Source of the DNA: Sporisorium sorghi
Taxonomy: Eukaryota; Basidiomycota; Ustilaginomycetes; Ustilaginales; Ustilaginaceae
Reading direction: 5' to 3'
Length of the DNA: 64,000 bases
Assembly (NCBI GenBank): GCA_023212695.1
Contig: JALCCG010000002.1
Span: forward strand, 186,001-250,000
Of this stretch, positions 35,233 through 44,651 are shown in pieces. A program made the position numbers and the translations under genes. The notes below the pieces were generated by a model that worked only from the letters and a program-made list of their open reading frames with translations, had not been told where the DNA came from and did not search any database. Numbering within the stretch: position 1 is the first letter of the stretch; every line of letters begins with the position of its first letter.

Positions 35233-35848
35233 GCTTCCCTCCTTTGTCTTTTCCTTTTCCCGAACCCAACTTATTCTCACGACCCTGTACAAGCTTCACA
35301 ATATTCGTACGATGCCGCCAGAAGGCGAACACACATATAATCAAGCTTGTCCAAAAAATCGGCCAAGAATATCCTGCTATTAAAAGAAAAACAGGGGTGA
35401 GAAGCACAAAAATAAGGGAACCCAAAGATACATAACGGGTAAAAACAATCGATAGAATTGCAATAATGCCTGCTATAAACGCCGGTAAAAAGCAAAGTGT
35501 GGCCAGCACACCAATGGCGGTTGCAATCCCTTTGCCGCCTCGAAAACGGAAATAGAGCGGCCAATTATGACCGATTATGGCCGCAATCCCGCATAAACCA
35601 GGCAGCCACTCATTGTCTCCCCCGAGCCATCGTCCGATCCAAACCGCAGCGATGCCCTTCATTACATCCAATGCCAACACAAGTATGGCAGGCCCCTTCC
35701 CCAAGACGCGGAGGGTATTGGTTGCCCCGGCGTTGCCGCTGCCATGCTGGCGAATGTCGATCCCTTTGAGGATTTTGGCAAATAGTACGCTAAAGCTCAC
35801 CGAACCAAGTAAATAACACACTACAATCGCTACGATCTCCAGAATCAA
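35222..35848 (-). CDS. plsY: Glycerol-3-phosphate acyltransferase PlsY
   Basis: Integral membrane enzyme that acylates glycerol 3-phosphate using acyl phosphate, the first step of phosphatidate synthesis. The 208-aa protein has about five membrane helices and the three conserved motifs: GSVSFSVLFAKI near residue 16, HGSGNAGATNTLRVLGK (about 35-51), and the glycine-rich FRFRGGKGIATAIG (about 100-113). It overlaps gpsA, so precursor supply and use are cotranscribed. Confidence 0.95.
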   Translation of the reverse strand: MILEIVAIVVCYLLGSVSFSVLFAKILKGIDIRQHGSGNAGATNTLRVLGKGPAILVLALDVMKGIAAVWIGRWLGGDNEWLPGLCGIAAIIGHNWPLYFRFRGGKGIATAIGVLATLCFLPAFIAGIIAILSIVFTRYVSLGSLIFVLLTPVFLLIAGYSWPIFWTSLIICVFAFWRHRTNIVKLVQGRENKLGSGKGKDKGGKRVV

Positions 35849-35859
35849 GCTATTCTCCC

Positions 35860-37182
35860 CTAACTCTCATCAGACTTTCTTCGTGTAAATATCCTGATGG
35901 GTGTACCTTCAAAATCAAACGCTGCCCGAATCTTGTTCTCGAGATAACGCTCATACGAGAAGTGCATCAATTCAGGATCGTTGACAAATACAACCATGGT
36001 TGGCGGTTTAACCGCAACCTGTGTTGAGTAGTTAATGCGCAATCTTCTTCCTTTATCCGTTGGAGGCGGATTGATGGCAATCGCATCCGATATCACATCG
36101 TTAAGCAGATGTGTCTGGACACGAAGTGAATGCTGATCGGCCACATGTTTAACCACGGGGAGCAGCTTCTGCAATCTCTGCTTTGTTTTGGCGGACAGGA
36201 ATACGATCGGTGCGTAGGTCATGAACAAGAAATGATCCCGGATCTTCTTCTCGAACTGCTGCATCGTCTTATCTTCCTTCTCAACCATATCCCATTTATT
36301 GACAACGAACAAAGAAGCTTTACCAGCCTCGTATGCATACCCTGCAATATGCTTGTCCTGCTCGATGATGCCTTCCTCGCCATTAATGAGCACGAGCACC
36401 ACATCTGCACGCTCGATGGCACGCATCGCACGCATGACACTGTATTTCTCTGTCGTCTCGTAGACCTTGCCCCGCTTACGCATACCTGCGGTATCGATGA
36501 GCACATAACGCTGCCCGTCTTTCTCGAACGGCGTATCAATTGCATCACGCGTAGTCCCGGCAACGTCGCTGACAATAACACGTTCTTCTCCCAATATCGC
36601 ATTAACGAGGGAAGACTTGCCGACATTCGGTCTGCCAATCAAAGCGACGCGAATAACATCCTCGTCATATCCGTCATCCTCAAGCTCCGGCAAGTTCTCC
36701 ACGACAACGTCAAGCAGATCCCCGATTCCGGTCCCGTGGCTTCCCGATATGCCCACAGGATCGCCAAATCCTAAGGAATAGAATTCGTAGATATCATCAA
36801 CACGCTTCAAATTATCCACTTTATTTACGCTTAGAATAACCGGTTTGCCGGATCGGAACAGAATTTGTGCAACTTCCTCGTCCGATTGGGTAACCCCCGC
36901 TTTAGCATCGCACATAAATACGATGACATCCGCTTCTTCAATCGCAAGCTCTGCCTGCATGCGTATGGATTTCAATATCATGTCATCACCGTCGATTTCG
37001 ATACCCCCGGTATCGATGACGCTGAACGCTTTGCCGTTCCATTCAGCACTTCCGTAAATCCGGTCACGGGTAATGCCCGGTTTATCTTCAACGATGGCTA
37101 ATCTGTCGCCAATCAGTCGGTTAAATATGGTGGATTTACCGACGTTAGGTCGTCCAACGATAGCCACTACGGGTCTTGCCAT
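35860..37182 (-). CDS. der: Ribosome-associated GTPase Der (EngA)
   Basis: Double-GTPase required for 50S subunit assembly, 440 aa. Two full G domains in tandem: the first with [14 protein letters not shown] and NKVD; the second with [21 protein letters not shown] and NKWD; then a KH-like C-terminal domain from about residue 350. ATG gives [10 protein letters not shown] with GGAGGAG upstream; a longer GTG frame is not needed. Followed by plsY after 11 bp. Confidence 0.97.
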   Translation of the reverse strand: MARPVVAIVGRPNVGKSTIFNRLIGDRLAIVEDKPGITRDRIYGSAEWNGKAFSVIDTGGIEIDGDDMILKSIRMQAELAIEEADVIVFMCDAKAGVTQSDEEVAQILFRSGKPVILSVNKVDNLKRVDDIYEFYSLGFGDPVGISGSHGTGIGDLLDVVVENLPELEDDGYDEDVIRVALIGRPNVGKSSLVNAILGEERVIVSDVAGTTRDAIDTPFEKDGQRYVLIDTAGMRKRGKVYETTEKYSVMRAMRAIERADVVLVLINGEEGIIEQDKHIAGYAYEAGKASLFVVNKWDMVEKEDKTMQQFEKKIRDHFLFMTYAPIVFLSAKTKQRLQKLLPVVKHVADQHSLRVQTHLLNDVISDAIAINPPPTDKGRRLRINYSTQVAVKPPTMVVFVNDPELMHFSYERYLENKIRAAFDFEGTPIRIFTRRKSDES

Positions 37183-37308
37183 AGTCACTCCTCCTGTCAA
37201 TTCTTACGATTATCATCATAGCAAAAAACGTTACAATTGGCTAACCTTTCATCTTATTTCTATTATGCTCTACCCCATGTTACAACATCCGTTCACGTTA
37301 GTCCCCTA

Positions 37309-37344
37309 AAAAAACAAATGGCGAACCCAGGTTTCTGGGTTCGC
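37309..37344 (-). terminator. Terminator of the S1-domain protein gene
   Basis: Twelve-bp stem GGCGAACCCAGG-type (GGCGAACCCAG / CTGGGTTCGCC) with a short loop, then ATTTG and seven T on the minus strand. Confidence 0.92.
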
Positions 37345-37392
37345 CGACTTCGTTATGATAGGTCAATAGACCGAACAAAACTGTTCCCGGGC

Positions 37393-38610
37393 TTACTTGA
37401 ATTTGCTCAGCTTATCGCCAAAACGCTCTCCAAGCGTAACACTCATGCCTTGATTGTTCAAAGAAACGTTAGGGTTGTCTTTCAGATCGATTTTAGGACC
37501 TTTGGACGGTTTTTCAGCTCGTGGAGCTTGAGCTGGTGCCTCTTCAGTTTCTTTGATGCTCAGGCTTACACGCTGCTCGGAAGTGTTGATATCAAGCACT
37601 TTAACCTGAACTTCCTGGCCTTCTTTCAATACTTCTTGCGGAGTACCGATATGCTTGTGGGAGATTTGGGAGATATGAACCAAACCTTCAACACCTGGAG
37701 CCAGCTCAACGAATGCGCCAAAGGTAACCAGACGTTTTACAACGCCTGTCACGATGTCGCCAGTGTTGAATTGCTCTCCAGCTGTTTCCCATGGACCAGG
37801 AGCTGCTGCTTTGATACTGAGGCTGATTTTGCCTTTTTCAGGATCAACTTTCAGCACTTTCACGCGAACTTGGTCGCCTTCGGACAATACATCGGCAGGC
37901 TTCTCAACATGGCTCCAAGCAATCTCGGATACATGAACCAAACCGTCAACGCCGCCCACGTCAACAAATGCGCCGAATTGGGTAAGACGTTGTACTGTAC
38001 CTTCCAGCACTTGACCGTCTTGAAGCTCGGACATTACTTTTTGTTTGTTGGATTCGAACTCTTCTTCCAGAACATCCTTCTGGGAAAGAATCACTTTGTT
38101 GTTCTCGCGGTCCAGTTCTTTCACTTTTACGCGAAGTGTGCGGCCTTTGTAGTCGCTGAAATCTTCAACAAAATGACGTTCTACCATAGACGCAGGAATA
38201 AAGCCGCGTGCACCAACATCGGCTACAAGTCCGCCTTTCACCACGTCAGCCACCGTTACTTCGAATACGTCTTGATCTGCAAAATGCTTCTCAAGCTCTT
38301 CCCATGAATTCTCGGTGTCGATCGCGCGCTTGGAAAGAACCAGGCTTTCCTTGTCATCGTTAATGCTAACGACTTTGCACTCTACCTCTTGGCCAACCTG
38401 AACCGCATCAGATGCATTATCAAGTTGTACAGAAGACAGTTCGCGAACAGGAATTACGCCGTCATATTTATATCCAATGCTTACGTAAGCTTGGTTGTCC
38501 TCCAGTTTGACGATCGTCCCTTTCACGGTGTCCCCTTTTTTCAAGGATACGATTTGGTCCAGCTGCTCTTGGTTTTCAGCAGCCTCTTGATTTCTTTTTT
38601 CTTCCGACAT
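37393..38610 (-). CDS. rpsA: 30S ribosomal protein S1 homologue (four S1 domains)
   Basis: A 405-aa RNA-binding protein with four S1 repeats (roughly residues 22-95, 108-175, 190-262 and 277-350), seen as repeated VKGTIVKLEDNQAYVSIGYK-like and VDGLVHVSEI/VEGLVHISQI blocks. This four-repeat form corresponds to B. subtilis YpfD, which is not essential and may act in mRNA binding rather than as a true ribosomal protein. The C-terminal tail (KIDLKDNPNVSLNNQG) is outside the repeats. ATG has GAGGAGG nine bases upstream. Confidence 0.93.
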   Translation of the reverse strand: MSEEKRNQEAAENQEQLDQIVSLKKGDTVKGTIVKLEDNQAYVSIGYKYDGVIPVRELSSVQLDNASDAVQVGQEVECKVVSINDDKESLVLSKRAIDTENSWEELEKHFADQDVFEVTVADVVKGGLVADVGARGFIPASMVERHFVEDFSDYKGRTLRVKVKELDRENNKVILSQKDVLEEEFESNKQKVMSELQDGQVLEGTVQRLTQFGAFVDVGGVDGLVHVSEIAWSHVEKPADVLSEGDQVRVKVLKVDPEKGKISLSIKAAAPGPWETAGEQFNTGDIVTGVVKRLVTFGAFVELAPGVEGLVHISQISHKHIGTPQEVLKEGQEVQVKVLDINTSEQRVSLSIKETEEAPAQAPRAEKPSKGPKIDLKDNPNVSLNNQGMSVTLGERFGDKLSKFK

Positions 38611-38730
38611 GTCAAATAACCTCCTCAATTCAAACCCCATTTATTTAAACTCGCATTCGCGAAGTTCAAAACATAATTGCTGTAGTATCTTTCCAACTTT
38701 CCCATGCTTTTTATGCATGGAGCGAATAAA

Positions 38731-39321
38731 TCAGTTCACGGTTGGTTTGCCGCTTGCACGCATTTCATGAATCTTCGCCATGATCATTCCAGTTGCCGCA
38801 TCCAGTGCCTCTGGTGATTTATCCCCCTCAAACTGGGACAGATCCACAGGTGCGCCGTAGATGATCTTCACTTTTCTAAAAAGCTTGTAATCACCGATAA
38901 TCGCAGCTGGTATAACCGTTGCCCCGCTGCGGAGAGCAAAGCTTGCTGCACCCCGTTTCGCTGCGGTAGCATCCGAGTTGCGTGTCCCTTCGGGAAAGAT
39001 GCCCATGATCTCGCCGGAACGCAAGATGGTAAGGGCCATCTTGATGGAATCTTTGCTCACTCCACCGCGCTTCACCGGAAAAGCTCCAAGCTGGCGGACC
39101 AGCCATCCGAACACCGGAATTTTGAACAGTTCCGCCTTCGCCATGAATTTCACCTGGCGTTTGACGTGGATCCCGACAGATATTGGATCTCTTATGCTAA
39201 TATGATTGCTGCAGATTAGCACGCCGCCTTCTGAAGGTATGTTATGTACGCCGACAGATTCAAATCTGTAGAGAATAGCGAACAAACCGCGGACCACCGC
39301 TCTGCAAAAAAGATAAATCAT
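38731..39321 (-). CDS. plsC: 1-acyl-sn-glycerol-3-phosphate acyltransferase
   Basis: Acylates lysophosphatidate to phosphatidate. The 196-aa protein begins with a hydrophobic anchor, then carries the HX4D active-site motif in CSNHISIRDP (about residues 37-46), FPEGTRN (phosphate-binding), and a VIPAAIIGDYKL block. ATG has GGGGAG nine bases upstream. It follows cmk by 21 bp, as in many Firmicutes, linking CDP-nucleotide and phosphatidate supply. Confidence 0.93.
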   Translation of the reverse strand: MIYLFCRAVVRGLFAILYRFESVGVHNIPSEGGVLICSNHISIRDPISVGIHVKRQVKFMAKAELFKIPVFGWLVRQLGAFPVKRGGVSKDSIKMALTILRSGEIMGIFPEGTRNSDATAAKRGAASFALRSGATVIPAAIIGDYKLFRKVKIIYGAPVDLSQFEGDKSPEALDAATGMIMAKIHEMRASGKPTVN

Positions 39322-39342
39322 TGCTTTTTCTCCCCATCCCAC

Positions 39343-40023
39343 TTAAGTTTCGCAATATGAAAGAATCGCTTCAACAACCTGGTTGATATCCATATGTGTC
39401 GTATCCAGAATGATGGCATCCTCTGCGCATCGGAGCGGCGACACTTCACGTTCCTGGTCAAGCCTGTCACGTTCTGCGATATCTTTTTCCAGTTGTTCCA
39501 GCGTGATGCCTTCATCACTCAACTCATTGAAGCGGCGGAGAGCACGTTCCTTGACACTGGCCGTCATGAAAATCTTCACCTCAGCATCCGGCAAAACCGT
39601 CGTGCCAATGTCACGCCCATCCATGACAACGCCTTTCTCCAGCGCCATTTGCTGCTGCAAACGGACAAGCTTTATCCGTACGCCCTCGATTCGTGCATAT
39701 TTGGATACCACTGCACTAACCTGGTGTGAACGAATATAGGGTGTGACATCTTCCCCGTTCAGCAAAACCATTTGACCATTTTCATGCGGTTTTAATTCAA
39801 TCACCATGTTTTGTGCATATTGAAGCACTTTTTCGGGATCTTCCGGAGAAATCCCTTGGTTCAGCATGAACCAGGTGACTGCCCTGTACATGGCTCCGGT
39901 ATCCACATAGATGTACTGCAGCCTGCTGGCCACCATACGTGCTACTGTGCTTTTACCCGCGCCTGCCGGACCGTCAATGGCAATATTGATTCTGTCGCGA
40001 TAACCTGTCCCCTGCATAACCAA
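39343..40023 (-). CDS. cmk: Cytidylate kinase
   Basis: Phosphorylates CMP and dCMP. The 226-aa protein shows the P-loop AIDGPAGAGKST, the NMP-bind motif around DTGAMYRAVTW, and the DGRDIGTTVLPDAEVKIFMTA stretch with the lid. The start is unusual: a TTG at 40021-40023 has GAGGAGGA eight bases upstream, whereas the ATG two codons later is 14 bases away. The upstream frame to 40155 is not supported. A terminator (40154-40178) separates it from ypfB, so it needs its own promoter. Confidence 0.94.
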   Translation of the reverse strand: MVMQGTGYRDRINIAIDGPAGAGKSTVARMVASRLQYIYVDTGAMYRAVTWFMLNQGISPEDPEKVLQYAQNMVIELKPHENGQMVLLNGEDVTPYIRSHQVSAVVSKYARIEGVRIKLVRLQQQMALEKGVVMDGRDIGTTVLPDAEVKIFMTASVKERALRRFNELSDEGITLEQLEKDIAERDRLDQEREVSPLRCAEDAIILDTTHMDINQVVEAILSYCET

Positions 40024-40153
40024 CGGGGCATTCCTCCTCAAACATATACCTCGAAATCGAAAGGGCTTACCATCCAGATAGGACGGAATCACACTTCCTG
40101 AGAAAAAATATACAAGAAAGCGCGAGATGAATTCTGCACCATTCTTATATTTC

Positions 40154-40178
40154 AAGAAAAAAGCAGGCGCCCGCCTGC
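40154..40178 (-). terminator. Terminator between the YpfB-like gene and cmk
   Basis: GCAGGCG / CGCCTGC stem with a 2-nt loop plus TTTTTTCTTG tail on the minus strand, starting 20 bp past the YpfB-like stop. Confidence 0.85.
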
Positions 40179-40198
40179 GACGTGAAAATTATACCACA

Positions 40199-40486
40199 CT
40201 ACCTAGAGTGATGCAAAAGAGAAGGGGTGTTTTCCCCCATCCAATCGTTTACATTTGGCTCGTTAACGGGAACGCCCTCCATTTGCTGAACCGGCGAAAT
40301 ATAGGGCCTGCTGGGCTCATAATGCAGCAAAAGCTGGGCAATGACCAAAGCGACTACAAGCCCGATCAGCAGCTTAAACAGCGCTTTTCCGTAACGGTCA
40401 TGAAGGGCTTGTCCATTCTCATGGAGCGCAGCATTAAGTTCTGTTTCTTCATTCAACGGGTCTTGATGAGGCTTTGCTTCTGTCAT
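40199..40486 (-). CDS. Small membrane protein, YpfB-like
   Basis: A 95-aa protein with one transmembrane helix (about residues 35-53) flanked by an acidic N-terminal half (MTEAKPHQDPLNEETE) and a short outer tail. I choose the ATG with GGAGG eleven bases upstream; the longer frame lacks a site. The place between a PilZ protein and cmk is that of B. subtilis ypfB, an uncharacterised small membrane protein, which is the sole basis for the name. Confidence 0.6.
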   Translation of the reverse strand: MTEAKPHQDPLNEETELNAALHENGQALHDRYGKALFKLLIGLVVALVIAQLLLHYEPSRPYISPVQQMEGVPVNEPNVNDWMGENTPSLLHHSR

Positions 40487-40548
40487 GGCAAACGGTCCCT
40501 CCGGTACAAATTTCGGATAGTGTACCACCGTTATACCATTTTTATGCA

Positions 40549-41211
40549 TCATCGATTGCGAAAATCGAACTGTCTTTCGAAACAATACCGGATCAGCTTT
40601 TGACGTTCCATATCTACGATATGATTGAATTTCAGCATAACGATGCTTCGATTCGTGGGCAGCTGCTTAACCCGCACCACCTCGCCTTCAAAAGGGACGT
40701 GCTCCACCGCACCATTCTTGTACGGTATCAGAACCCAGCAAGTCAGCAAGCTTCCTTCCGAAATGGATTGGCCCGGTTTTAGATGAAAGGATACCCCGCC
40801 GCCGCCGACATCATCGGTTTTGGTTAAGAACTGTGTGCCGTCTTTAGCAATAACAGCAACTTCGAGCTCCGCCTGCACCCTCAGGAAACTTCTTCTCTGA
40901 ACCTTCGTTATCTGATCGGGATCCGGCTTCTTAATTCGAACCAGCCGTATAATGTCTTCGTGATGGCTCAAGACGTAGGAATTAAAGTAGTTCTTCACGC
41001 CGCCTTCACTTAGGAAATACGCTGACAGCTCGTCCCCAATGAAGAGCTTCTTCAGCCTCCCGGTGCCTTCCTGCAGCGGAACCTCCATATACATGGATTC
41101 ATCATCCATGTCGGAAATGCGGGATTTATATACAATCTTGGCTTCCTTTTCATCCCCCGTATCCAACTGGATATAGAGGACATCATTGATCTTTGGATAC
41201 AATGCGCTCAC
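40549..41211 (-). CDS. motI: PilZ c-di-GMP receptor (YpfA/MotI-like flagellar brake)
   Basis: A 220-aa two-domain protein: an N-terminal YcgR-like domain (about residues 1-100) and a C-terminal PilZ domain. The c-di-GMP-binding residues are visible as RxxxR in QRRSFLRVQ (about 105-113) and the DVGGGGVSF loop near 133-141. In B. subtilis the orthologue (YpfA, also called MotI or DgrA) binds c-di-GMP and acts on the flagellar stator. Start is GTG with no strong ribosome binding site; a TTG three codons on is possible. Precedes ypfB and cmk. Confidence 0.85.
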   Translation of the reverse strand: MSALYPKINDVLYIQLDTGDEKEAKIVYKSRISDMDDESMYMEVPLQEGTGRLKKLFIGDELSAYFLSEGGVKNYFNSYVLSHHEDIIRLVRIKKPDPDQITKVQRRSFLRVQAELEVAVIAKDGTQFLTKTDDVGGGGVSFHLKPGQSISEGSLLTCWVLIPYKNGAVEHVPFEGEVVRVKQLPTNRSIVMLKFNHIVDMERQKLIRYCFERQFDFRNR

Positions 41212-41240
41212 CCACTAATTCATGATAATCAATATTTACC

Positions 41241-41249
41241 ATTATATCA
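41241..41249 (-). promoter_or_regulatory. Extended -10 promoter element for the PilZ gene
   Basis: TGATATAAT on the minus strand (TATAAT at 41241-41246 with the TG two bases before). No good -35 is seen. It is close to the gene start, so a short or near-leaderless transcript is expected. Confidence 0.5.
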
Positions 41250-41368
41250 TGCGAACCCTGGGTCCATGGGATAAAATCTTCGATTGAAAATGTAAACATG
41301 TCTCCCCTTCGCAAACAACGGTTTGTCTGAGGCACTATTCAAGCGCTGATTCCACTGCATCTGCACAT

Positions 41369-41403
41369 TAAAAAAACCGGTCAAGGAGTCTCCTTAACCG
41401 GTT
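41369..41403 (-). terminator. Terminator of ypeB
   Basis: Stem AACCGGTTAAGGAG / CTCCTTGACCGGTT with a 3-nt loop and seven T on the minus strand, 23 bp past the ypeB stop. Confidence 0.9.
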
Positions 41404-41425
41404 CATACCACCATGTTTAGCGCCG

Positions 41426-42775
41426 TTATTTAATGCCTGCCTGTGCATCCTTCACGACTTCAACCGTTTCCTCAAGGCCGGTATCCGAATTAATATAGAT
41501 CCGGTATTGCGAGCCGTTGATACGTCCGCCAAACTCGTAGCACAGCACATCCTCCGAACGGTCATTCTTAATTAATGCTTTGCGGTGATAAAGCACCTTG
41601 AATTCAGGGTTCAGCACTTTCTCCGCTTCTGCAAGACTCATCTTCGGCTGTGGAATTTGCCGCTTCATCTGGTGCTCATATACAAAGTCGCTGGCCTGAA
41701 AACCAATGACATCCCCGTTGTCCATCGCCGAACGAACGGTGATTTTCTCCGGATAGATCAGGACGCCGTCCTCTTCACGGACAAAAGAGAAGTTGGCGAG
41801 GTTGTCGTATTGGTCAGCTGAAACCACGGTCATGTCGGAGTAACCCTTTTTCGTCAGGAATTGCTGAGCTTTGTCGATGGCATCCTGGACCGATACTTTC
41901 TTCGCACCGACCTTGCGCTCATCCGTATAGGAGATCAATTGCCCTCCTTTTTCGGTAAAATCCAGGCTGAGCATATGACCGTTCGGGTGTTTTACCTTAG
42001 CTGTATAAGATACCCATTCCGTGCCGCTGCCGTTCTTCGTGACTTGGACCTTGGCCTGGTTGCCAGCATCCGAGAACTTCAGCGCTTTCCGCTTCACATC
42101 CTCTTCCGAAATCGGCATGCCTGCCAACTGTTTGACAGAGCGTCTGTCATAAATGCTGCTGACCGACGGACCCCAGTCCAGCTCAGGGTAAGACTCGACT
42201 TTTTTGTCTACCGTTTTGAAACCATCGATAATGGAGTTGTCTCCTACCTTGTTCGTGGCAAGTGCTGTTTCTACATCCATCCAGCGCAAGCTGTTGGTGA
42301 TGACTTTGTTCTGCACATGCTGCAAATCCTTCGTAATTTCGCCGGAGTTGGCATATAGGGATTTCAGCGTTTTAACCTCATTGTCACTTAGCGGTTCCTT
42401 GGTGAAATCTCGGACACCTGTTTTATAGGCAAAATTCGATATCCGGGATAAGAATTCTTCGGTCTTGTTGAATGGCAGCAGCGTAAGCGGCAGCTGGCTG
42501 ATCTCATTCTGTGCCTCGCTGGTCAGACGCCATACATTCATCAAGCCCTTCCGGTGCATCCCCTGGGAAGTAGAACTGACCGCAAGTGTGTTGCCGAGCT
42601 CGGCATGGATCCTGTCCATATTGTAGGACAAGTCGTGGAATGCCCGTTGGTATTGGTTCTCGGCGTTAATCAATATTGCGTTTTTCTCTTTATTCTCTTG
42701 ATATCCCCATACCAGAGCCCCGATCAATAAAATTGTGGCCACAGGAAACAGAATAGCACTTAATCGTTTGTACAT
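41426..42775 (-). CDS. ypeB: Germination protein YpeB
   Basis: Forespore membrane-associated protein needed for stability and localisation of the cortex-lytic enzyme SleB. The 449-aa sequence has an N-terminal signal anchor (about residues 7-25), a coiled helical domain to about 220, and repeated PepSY-like domains in the C-terminal half (blocks around AIDKAQQFLTKKGY and GFQASDFVYEHQ). Start ATG has AAAGGAG about 12 bases upstream. In B. subtilis and many relatives sleB lies immediately upstream in the same operon; here it is absent. Confidence 0.92.
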   Translation of the reverse strand: MYKRLSAILFPVATILLIGALVWGYQENKEKNAILINAENQYQRAFHDLSYNMDRIHAELGNTLAVSSTSQGMHRKGLMNVWRLTSEAQNEISQLPLTLLPFNKTEEFLSRISNFAYKTGVRDFTKEPLSDNEVKTLKSLYANSGEITKDLQHVQNKVITNSLRWMDVETALATNKVGDNSIIDGFKTVDKKVESYPELDWGPSVSSIYDRRSVKQLAGMPISEEDVKRKALKFSDAGNQAKVQVTKNGSGTEWVSYTAKVKHPNGHMLSLDFTEKGGQLISYTDERKVGAKKVSVQDAIDKAQQFLTKKGYSDMTVVSADQYDNLANFSFVREEDGVLIYPEKITVRSAMDNGDVIGFQASDFVYEHQMKRQIPQPKMSLAEAEKVLNPEFKVLYHRKALIKNDRSEDVLCYEFGGRINGSQYRIYINSDTGLEETVEVVKDAQAGIK

Positions 42776-42864
42776 GATGCGATAGTCTCCTTTCTTCTAC
42801 TCACTGAGGTTAGTTTGACTAGAAGGAAGAAGTCTTATGCATATCTGTATAATTACTTCATCAT

Positions 42865-43011
42865 TTAGAAATCTTCCTCAATATCGAAGTGATCCCGGTT
42901 GTTGCACAGGCATTGCTTAAACCCGGTTTCGATCCGGCCATCTTCCTTCTTCCCGCGCAGAATAAAGCGCTCACCACAATCTTTGCAAAGGATTTTCACT
43001 TTTATACGCAA
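42865..43011 (-). CDS. 48-aa zinc-knuckle-like protein
   Basis: A small frame with a TTG start and an excellent GGAGGTG site seven bases upstream. It contains CKDCGERF near the N terminus (residues 9-16) and CLC near 34-36, a C-x2-C ... C-x-C arrangement that could bind zinc, with a basic segment RGKKEDGR between. I know no named family. It lies between prsW and ypeB on the same strand, in the spot where sleB sits in B. subtilis. Confidence 0.6.
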   Translation of the reverse strand: MRIKVKILCKDCGERFILRGKKEDGRIETGFKQCLCNNRDHFDIEEDF

Positions 43012-43084
43012 AAAAAGACACCTCCCACTCTATATTTCCTTGGCTGACAGCCAAGGCCTATAGAATGAAGTGTGCCCTTATTTA

Positions 43085-43780
43085 TTACGTGTTAACCTCT
43101 TCCTCCCGTTTTATGAAACGAAAAGGAGAACGGTTGTTAGCCCTTGAGATCTTACCCATGCCGCCATACCATAACAGCACCATCAGCGGCACGATGAACC
43201 ATATCCATGAATGGGCCAGCAGATTCAGAATCAGGTCATACAGACCGTGCCACATCCAAGGCAGGAGGAGGGACAAAGCTAGGAAAAATCTTCTCCGCTT
43301 TCCTTCCGTGAATCTCGCATGCCCCATGTAGTAACCCATGATGACACCGAACATCGCGTGCCCCGAAACGGGTAGCAGTGCCCGCAAGAACATGGGACCA
43401 AAAGCAGCCTGACTGTACCACGCGTAAAGCAAGTTCTCTACAGTAGCGAAACCCAGCGATATAGCCGCTGCATAAAGGATACCATCATAAGGCTCGTCAA
43501 ATTCCTTGTGTTTGAAAATAATATGGTACATCATAAACCATTTCAGAAACTCCTCAACGCCCGCTGAAACGAACAGTGAGTTGACTACCGGATGATCGCC
43601 AAGCCATAGTATCATTCCCCGCTGCAAAATCATAATCGGGAAAACGATCAGAACCCCAAGCATAAACACCTTGATCACCATATGCAGGGGTTCTTGATCA
43701 TACCTATCTTTCAGGTAAAAATACGTGAGCAATGCGAGTCCCGGCGCCAAAGCTGACGCAATTACCGAGAACACCAGCAC
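43085..43780 (-). CDS. prsW: PrsW-family intramembrane protease
   Basis: Multi-pass membrane protease of 231 aa; PrsW cleaves anti-sigma factor RsiW in B. subtilis. Conserved segments: SAGVEEFLKWF with the catalytic Glu pair (about residues 72-82), SLGFATVENLLY, SGHAMFGVIMGY with His, and WMWHGLYDL with a second His. Start is GTG with AGGGG nine bases upstream. The target here is not known, but the zinc anti-sigma encoded near 7.5 kb is a candidate to consider. Confidence 0.9.
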   Translation of the reverse strand: MLVFSVIASALAPGLALLTYFYLKDRYDQEPLHMVIKVFMLGVLIVFPIMILQRGMILWLGDHPVVNSLFVSAGVEEFLKWFMMYHIIFKHKEFDEPYDGILYAAAISLGFATVENLLYAWYSQAAFGPMFLRALLPVSGHAMFGVIMGYYMGHARFTEGKRRRFFLALSLLLPWMWHGLYDLILNLLAHSWIWFIVPLMVLLWYGGMGKISRANNRSPFRFIKREEEVNT

Positions 43781-43839
43781 TAAAAAATTCCCCTTCCGTT
43801 AGTTGCGGGCCTGAAGTCCGGCACGCACGCCCACATTGA

Positions 43840-44451
43840 TTAACGCTGACGCTGGAAGTGTGTACAGATTACCTCAACTGCTTGCTGAGGCATCACTTTC
43901 TTCCCGTATTCCTCCAGCACAGCTTCCGTTACTGAGGAGGATTCGCCGAATTCAGCCAGCATGGCAATGACCGCCGGCAGCTTCTCGCTGTTCAGTTCCT
44001 CAGGATCGAAATACAAAAACCATTTATCCATATAGTGATAGAGCTTACCTGCTCCGTCTACAAGTTCCTTCAACATATGCGATGCTTCAATGAGCACTTC
44101 AAAATCTTGAAAAACATAGACGATGGTATCACTTTGATCCAGCGTTACTTCCATTTCATAAATCTCGTCCGGCATATCTTCTTCGGACAAGCTGCTAAAA
44201 TGGTGATCGTATTTCCCTCTCGTCACAATAACCACCATGCCCTGGGCAGGCAGTGCAAACACCTCAACGGCAAGAGGTCCGGTGGCATCAAACCCGAGTT
44301 CACTGTAGGCCTGATCCATCATCTCCGTAAACAGGTCATAAACTTTCGGTATTTCCTGCCACATCTCTTCCTTCTGGATCCCACGCTCACTCAGATCGTC
44401 AAACGTGAGGAAAATCCGTATCTTATCTTGACTCAAACGCTCTATTTTCAT
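43840..44451 (-). CDS. mecB: MecA-family adaptor protein (YpbH-like)
   Basis: Adaptor of the ClpC protease, 203 aa. N-terminal substrate-binding half starts MKIERLSQDKIRIFLTFDDL; the C-terminal ClpC-binding half carries FQDFEVLIEASHML and LYHYMDKWFLYFD. An acidic segment lies between. The position near prsW and the ypbG/ypbD-like genes matches B. subtilis ypbH (mecB), the paralogue of MecA. It may act on competence or sporulation regulators; the sequence alone cannot distinguish MecA from YpbH. Confidence 0.88.
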   Translation of the reverse strand: MKIERLSQDKIRIFLTFDDLSERGIQKEEMWQEIPKVYDLFTEMMDQAYSELGFDATGPLAVEVFALPAQGMVVIVTRGKYDHHFSSLSEEDMPDEIYEMEVTLDQSDTIVYVFQDFEVLIEASHMLKELVDGAGKLYHYMDKWFLYFDPEELNSEKLPAVIAMLAEFGESSSVTEAVLEEYGKKVMPQQAVEVICTHFQRQR

Positions 44452-44584
44452 GACAGGATCCTCCTTACGTAAACAAAAGTTTATAACAAATTATGATGTC
44501 TGGATTATGACGTGATAAAAATGGTTTTATATAATTGATTTTATCATTTAATACCCACAAATGCACGTAAATATGTAGCTGAAG

Positions 44585-44639
44585 AAAAAAGAATCATTCA
44601 CAGGGATGTGAAGTCCACTCCCCGAGAATGATTCAAAAA
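44585..44639. terminator. Terminator after the 122-aa hypothetical gene
   Basis: GAATCATTC / GAATGATTC arms around an inner stem-loop, T-run on the minus strand (TTTTTTC) and a shorter one on the plus strand. Confidence 0.75.
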
Positions 44640-44651
44640 GGTGCGTGTCGT

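Noticed and set aside
37237..38307. 356-codon plus-strand frame over the S1 protein gene
   Set aside because: Antisense shadow; the four S1 repeats on the minus strand are clear.
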